64,000 nt of DNA from Piromyces finnis (Eukaryota > Neocallimastigomycota > Neocallimastigomycetes > Neocallimastigales > Neocallimastigaceae): positions 248,001-312,000 of the forward strand of contig MCFH01000010.1 of assembly GCA_002104945.1 (NCBI GenBank), read 5' to 3'. The position numbers were made by a program, and so were the translations under genes. Under the pieces are notes generated by a model that saw nothing but the letters and a program-made list of their open reading frames with translations, was not told the DNA's origin and made no database searches. Shown here in pieces: positions 61,028-64,000 of this stretch (its first letter is position 1; the number at the start of each line of letters is the position of its first letter).

Positions 61028-61474
61028 TTAATAGTATGGACCAGTAATTGCAATTATATATGTTACTGCTGATAATAATAACTGTGAGTAATTTCCAGTT
61101 TCTAATTGAATACTAACAACCCATTTTCTTTGCTTTGTTGATTTTTCAACGAGCTGTTTTCCTTTAGCTTCACCAATACATCTTTGTTTTCTTGAATCCT
61201 TAAATTTTGTGATACATAACCAATTATGTTGTTCAAAATCACCTGTAAAGACAAATTGCGGAGATTTATCATTCTGTCCTGGTGTTTCAACAATATATTT
61301 CATATCAGAAACTTTTTCAATAAAGCCAAATTGATAACTTTCTGCCTGTATATTAACGATGTTTCCAATTTTATTAACTTTTATAGATGAGGTTGGTGAA
61401 TACTCTTCACGCTTATCTGTAATGTGCATTTTGCCCTTGTTGTCATCTTCATATTTAATTCTAAAGTACCCCAT
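61028..61474 (-). CDS. Uncharacterised small protein (possibly a terminal exon of the FHA gene)
   Basis: A single frame starts at the ATG complementary to 61472-61474 and encodes 148 residues. The product is compact and not low complexity: beta-like strands YQFGFIEKVSDMKYIVETPG and QFVFTGDFEQHNWLCITKF, a basic segment KGKQLVEKSTKQRKW, and the C-terminus LLLSAVTYIIAITGPYY, which resembles a hydrophobic closing helix. That arrangement is reminiscent of the Tubby C-terminal or LURP-one fold, but I cannot confirm it. It uses more G/C-ending codons (GGC, GAC, CAC, ATC) than its neighbours. It starts 139 bp after the FHA-gene stop. A canonical donor and acceptor would splice it in frame to that gene, so an independent start is not proven. 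Confidence 0.65.
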   Translation of the reverse strand: MGYFRIKYEDDNKGKMHITDKREEYSPTSSIKVNKIGNIVNIQAESYQFGFIEKVSDMKYIVETPGQNDKSPQFVFTGDFEQHNWLCITKFKDSRKQRCIGEAKGKQLVEKSTKQRKWVVSIQLETGNYSQLLLSAVTYIIAITGPYY

Positions 61475-61613
61475 TAATAAATTTTATTTATTAAAAATTA
61501 AAACATAAGTAATATATATTATAATTGATATAGTTAATAAAAGAGGATGAATGGGAAATAATATAATTTTTTTATATAAATAAAAAATAAAAACAATAAT
61601 TTAAATAGGATTA

Positions 61614-63458
61614 TTACCTTTTATTAACCCAATCTTTTAATGCAACCTCAAAAATGCATTCTGTGTTTTCGTTTAGAATTTGGATTTTATTTAATTTTTT
61701 CTTATCACTATAAACAACAAAAAAGAATTGTAAACATGATTCTTTTACATTATCAAGTAAATGACTATTTTCATTACTATATTCATCATTCAAATTCTTT
61801 GTTTTTTCATATAATGCTAATTGGTATTGTGTTGATTCATCAATTAATTTCGAATCATAAAGCTCTCTTGTTTTTCCTCTAATCTTTATAGAATTTTCAT
61901 AGTCACTATAATCTGAACTCGATTTTTTACTTATTTGAAAATCTGATCGTGTTCTTGTAATTTTATTTTCAGATCCATAAATATTAATAATACTATCAAG
62001 TGCCTTTTTTCTAATTATTAAAAAGTTATTTAATGTTAATTTAAATAATTTCTAAATGATATATATATATATATTTATATTATCAGTTTTTAATTACTTT
62101 ATTAAATCAGGTTGATCAATCATAGTGATTTCAAATACAACACTTTGATATATTGCTATATAATAATTATTTTATTATATTAAATTATTATTTGAAATAA
62201 TCAATATATATTATTTCAAATATAAACATATACTTACATTCATCTAATTGTTGATTTCTATCATTTTCAATATAATCCTGTCCTAACTGAATAATGTCCC
62301 CCGGTGTTATTTGAACTGGTTCACTTTTACAACCTGGTTTACTGATTCGTTTACCGTTAATAAATGTTCCACCATTGCTTCCAACATCTATAATGAAAAA
62401 CTGGTTTAAAATATGTTATTAAAACCTTTATTATTATATGTATATTAAAAAATAGAAAAACTATATACCTTATTGTTTTCAATAAATATTTCAGCATGAT
62501 GTCTGGAGACTACTAAACTATTAAAAACAATAAAATGAGAACGATTTTCATTGTTATTTCTTCCTAAACAATATCTATCTTTTAAATCAATTACTAATGA
62601 TTCGAAATTTTTACTTCTTGATAATAATTTAACTTTAGAATTAATAATTGATTGATTTAGAATATTAGGGTCAGTTAATATTATTGTTTTATTTTTATCA
62701 TATTCATTATTATTTTCATTATTATATATTTTGAAGTAACATTCATCATCATCATCATTTAAAACATAATTTTCACTTAATTTTGATGGACTATTTTTTT
62801 CAGATAAAATTTTTTGATGAAGTGATTCAATATAATCAATTTTTTTACCAGATGTTGAATTTTGATTATCACAAATTTCCTTATTTTCATCTATATTTTG
62901 TAATGTTTTGTCAATACTGTTATCACTACTACTGTTAGATCCGGATCCTATAGTAAATTCGATACTATCTTTATTACTTAAAACATTTGATTCATTTAAT
63001 TTATTATTGATAAAAGTATTATCAAGTTCTTGAGCAGTTTGACTTCTTTTTAAATTATTTGCATCTTTTAAACTTATTAATTTATTTTTTAATATTTCAA
63101 GTTCTAAAAGTGAATCATTTATTTCATTATTATCCATATTTAAAAGTGTTTCATTGGAAATACTTGATAGTTCAGAAGAAATTTTATTATCTGGTGATAT
63201 AAAAAATTTATTTTCAAAATGGTTTGGACTTGGTGAAACTTCTTCTGAATTAAAGCGAGAATGCAATATTTTATTATTCATAATATGTTTTACTAAACTA
63301 TCTTCATTTTGTTGTTTTTTAAATAATTCTTGTGGTAAATTTGGACGTAGAGGTGAAAATGATTGTGAACTTGATCTTATCATTCCAACTCCACTAACAT
63401 CAGCCAAATATGTCGGTTGATTAGGAATGGACTCTGGTTTTGTATGAATATTTTCCAT
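61614..63458 (-). CDS. FHA-domain protein
   Basis: Four exons (63458-62469, 62400-62238, 62155-62098, 62010-61614) join in frame to 535 residues. The first 285 or so residues are Ser/Asn/Asp-rich and probably disordered, with several Ser-Pro sites. The FHA domain spans about 285-395: RYCLGR, VSRHHAEIF, IIDVGSNGGTFING and PGDIIQLGQDY then IYQSVVFEITMID. These carry the Arg, Ser-Arg-His and Gly-Ser-Asn residues that bind phosphothreonine. The GDIIQLGQDY-to-IYQSVVFEI end resembles fungal FHA proteins such as Dma1 and Far10. No RING (Dma1) or transmembrane tail is seen, so orthology is not assigned. The exon 2 acceptor at 62401-62402 was chosen because it restores DVGSNGGTF. A final alternative intron could extend it into the 61028-61474 frame. 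Confidence 0.88.
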
Positions 63459-64000
63459 TTTAAATTCCCTTTATTATAATTAAAGATATATATATTTATG
63501 TTTTTCTTCTTCTATGTTATACAAGTTAATATTAATTTTAAAAGATAAAACATATATATATATAAATTATATATATATTATTTGTTTATTATTTATTAAA
63601 GATGCCTCTAAGAAAATATATAACTACTATCAAGTTATATTTAATCTTTGCTACTAATAAATAATATATTTAATTTTTTTTTTTTTTACTTTATTTCTTT
63701 TTTTGGTTTACATATACTTTTCTCTTTTTAATTTAAATTAAAATCTTGTTATAAATAAAGTTTCTTTATGTATCATTTTTTTTATTAAAAAATACTAAAT
63801 TATAAAATTCGATTAGATTAAACAAAATCTAATTCAATAAATCCTATAATTTAGAATTTTATTATAAATTTAATCTAAAAATAATTGTTTTATTTAAACC
63901 ATTAAATTATTGTATAAATAATTAATAATAAATTATAGTAAAATTATATTTAAAGACAATAAATGATTATTTTTGAAAAATAATATAATATATAATATTA
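63459..64000. promoter_or_regulatory. Upstream region of the FHA gene
   Basis: About 540 bp run from the FHA start codon to the window edge. Contents are AT-rich with T runs and TA dinucleotides (around 63551-63580). No second gene or clear promoter element is visible. Confidence 0.5.

Overview
The window looks like a piece of nuclear genome from a very AT-rich, intron-rich fungus, most likely an anaerobic gut fungus (Neocallimastigomycota). The evidence is: spliced genes with short AT-rich GT...AG introns; almost exclusively A/T-ending codons; asparagine/AAT-rich low-complexity stretches; long gene-poor spacers full of homopolymers and microsatellites; and eukaryotic proteins of fungal type (a Num1/Mcp5-like cortical protein, EBP2, ARP5, DPM2). 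The assignment is an inference. The standard code fits: all 15 complete genes end in TAA, and no in-frame TAG or TGA was needed. I reconstructed 16 protein genes by joining exons at canonical splice sites while keeping frame. No tRNA, rRNA, transposon, virus or CRISPR array was recognised.

Layout. 1-1586 (-): start of a protein phosphatase 1 targeting subunit with an RVxF motif and a CBM21 domain. 1587-9226: 7.6 kb spacer with a compound AAT microsatellite. 9227-14750 (-): CTF18, clamp-loader subunit, 16 exons. 15509-18339 (+): LRRC40-like leucine-rich-repeat protein with a disordered insert rich in DPF/NPF motifs. 19203-20264 (-): FAM72 homologue. 22354-27879 (-): giant coiled-coil protein with a CC1-box-like N-terminus and a C-terminal PH domain. 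29569-34800 (+): Asn-rich protein with a BAT2/PRRC2-type N-terminus. 35861-36533 (-): DPM2. 36951-38464 (+): PUS4/TruB tRNA pseudouridine synthase. 38779-41412 (+): TRM1. 41844-45588 (+): ARP5. 46209-47508 (-): EBP2. 49545-52599 (+): NOL11/UTP8-like. 54196-57921 (+): RAP1GDS1 (smgGDS) ARM-repeat protein. 58832-60715 (+): PH-domain protein. 61028-61474 (-): uncharacterised small protein. 61614-63458 (-): FHA-domain protein.

This is ordinary housekeeping and regulatory gene content, not an operon-like system. Two loose functional neighbourhoods exist. PUS4 and TRM1, both tRNA-modifying enzymes, lie head-to-tail 314 bp apart. EBP2 and the NOL11-like gene, both ribosome-biogenesis candidates, are divergent across 2 kb. 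I found no clear previously undescribed system. The points most worth a second look are the Num1-like protein with a dynein-adaptor-type N-terminus, the DPF/NPF insert in the LRR protein, the all-phase-1 exon structure of RAP1GDS1, the initiator-codon-only exon of DPM2, and the ambiguous boundary between the FHA gene and the small gene after it.
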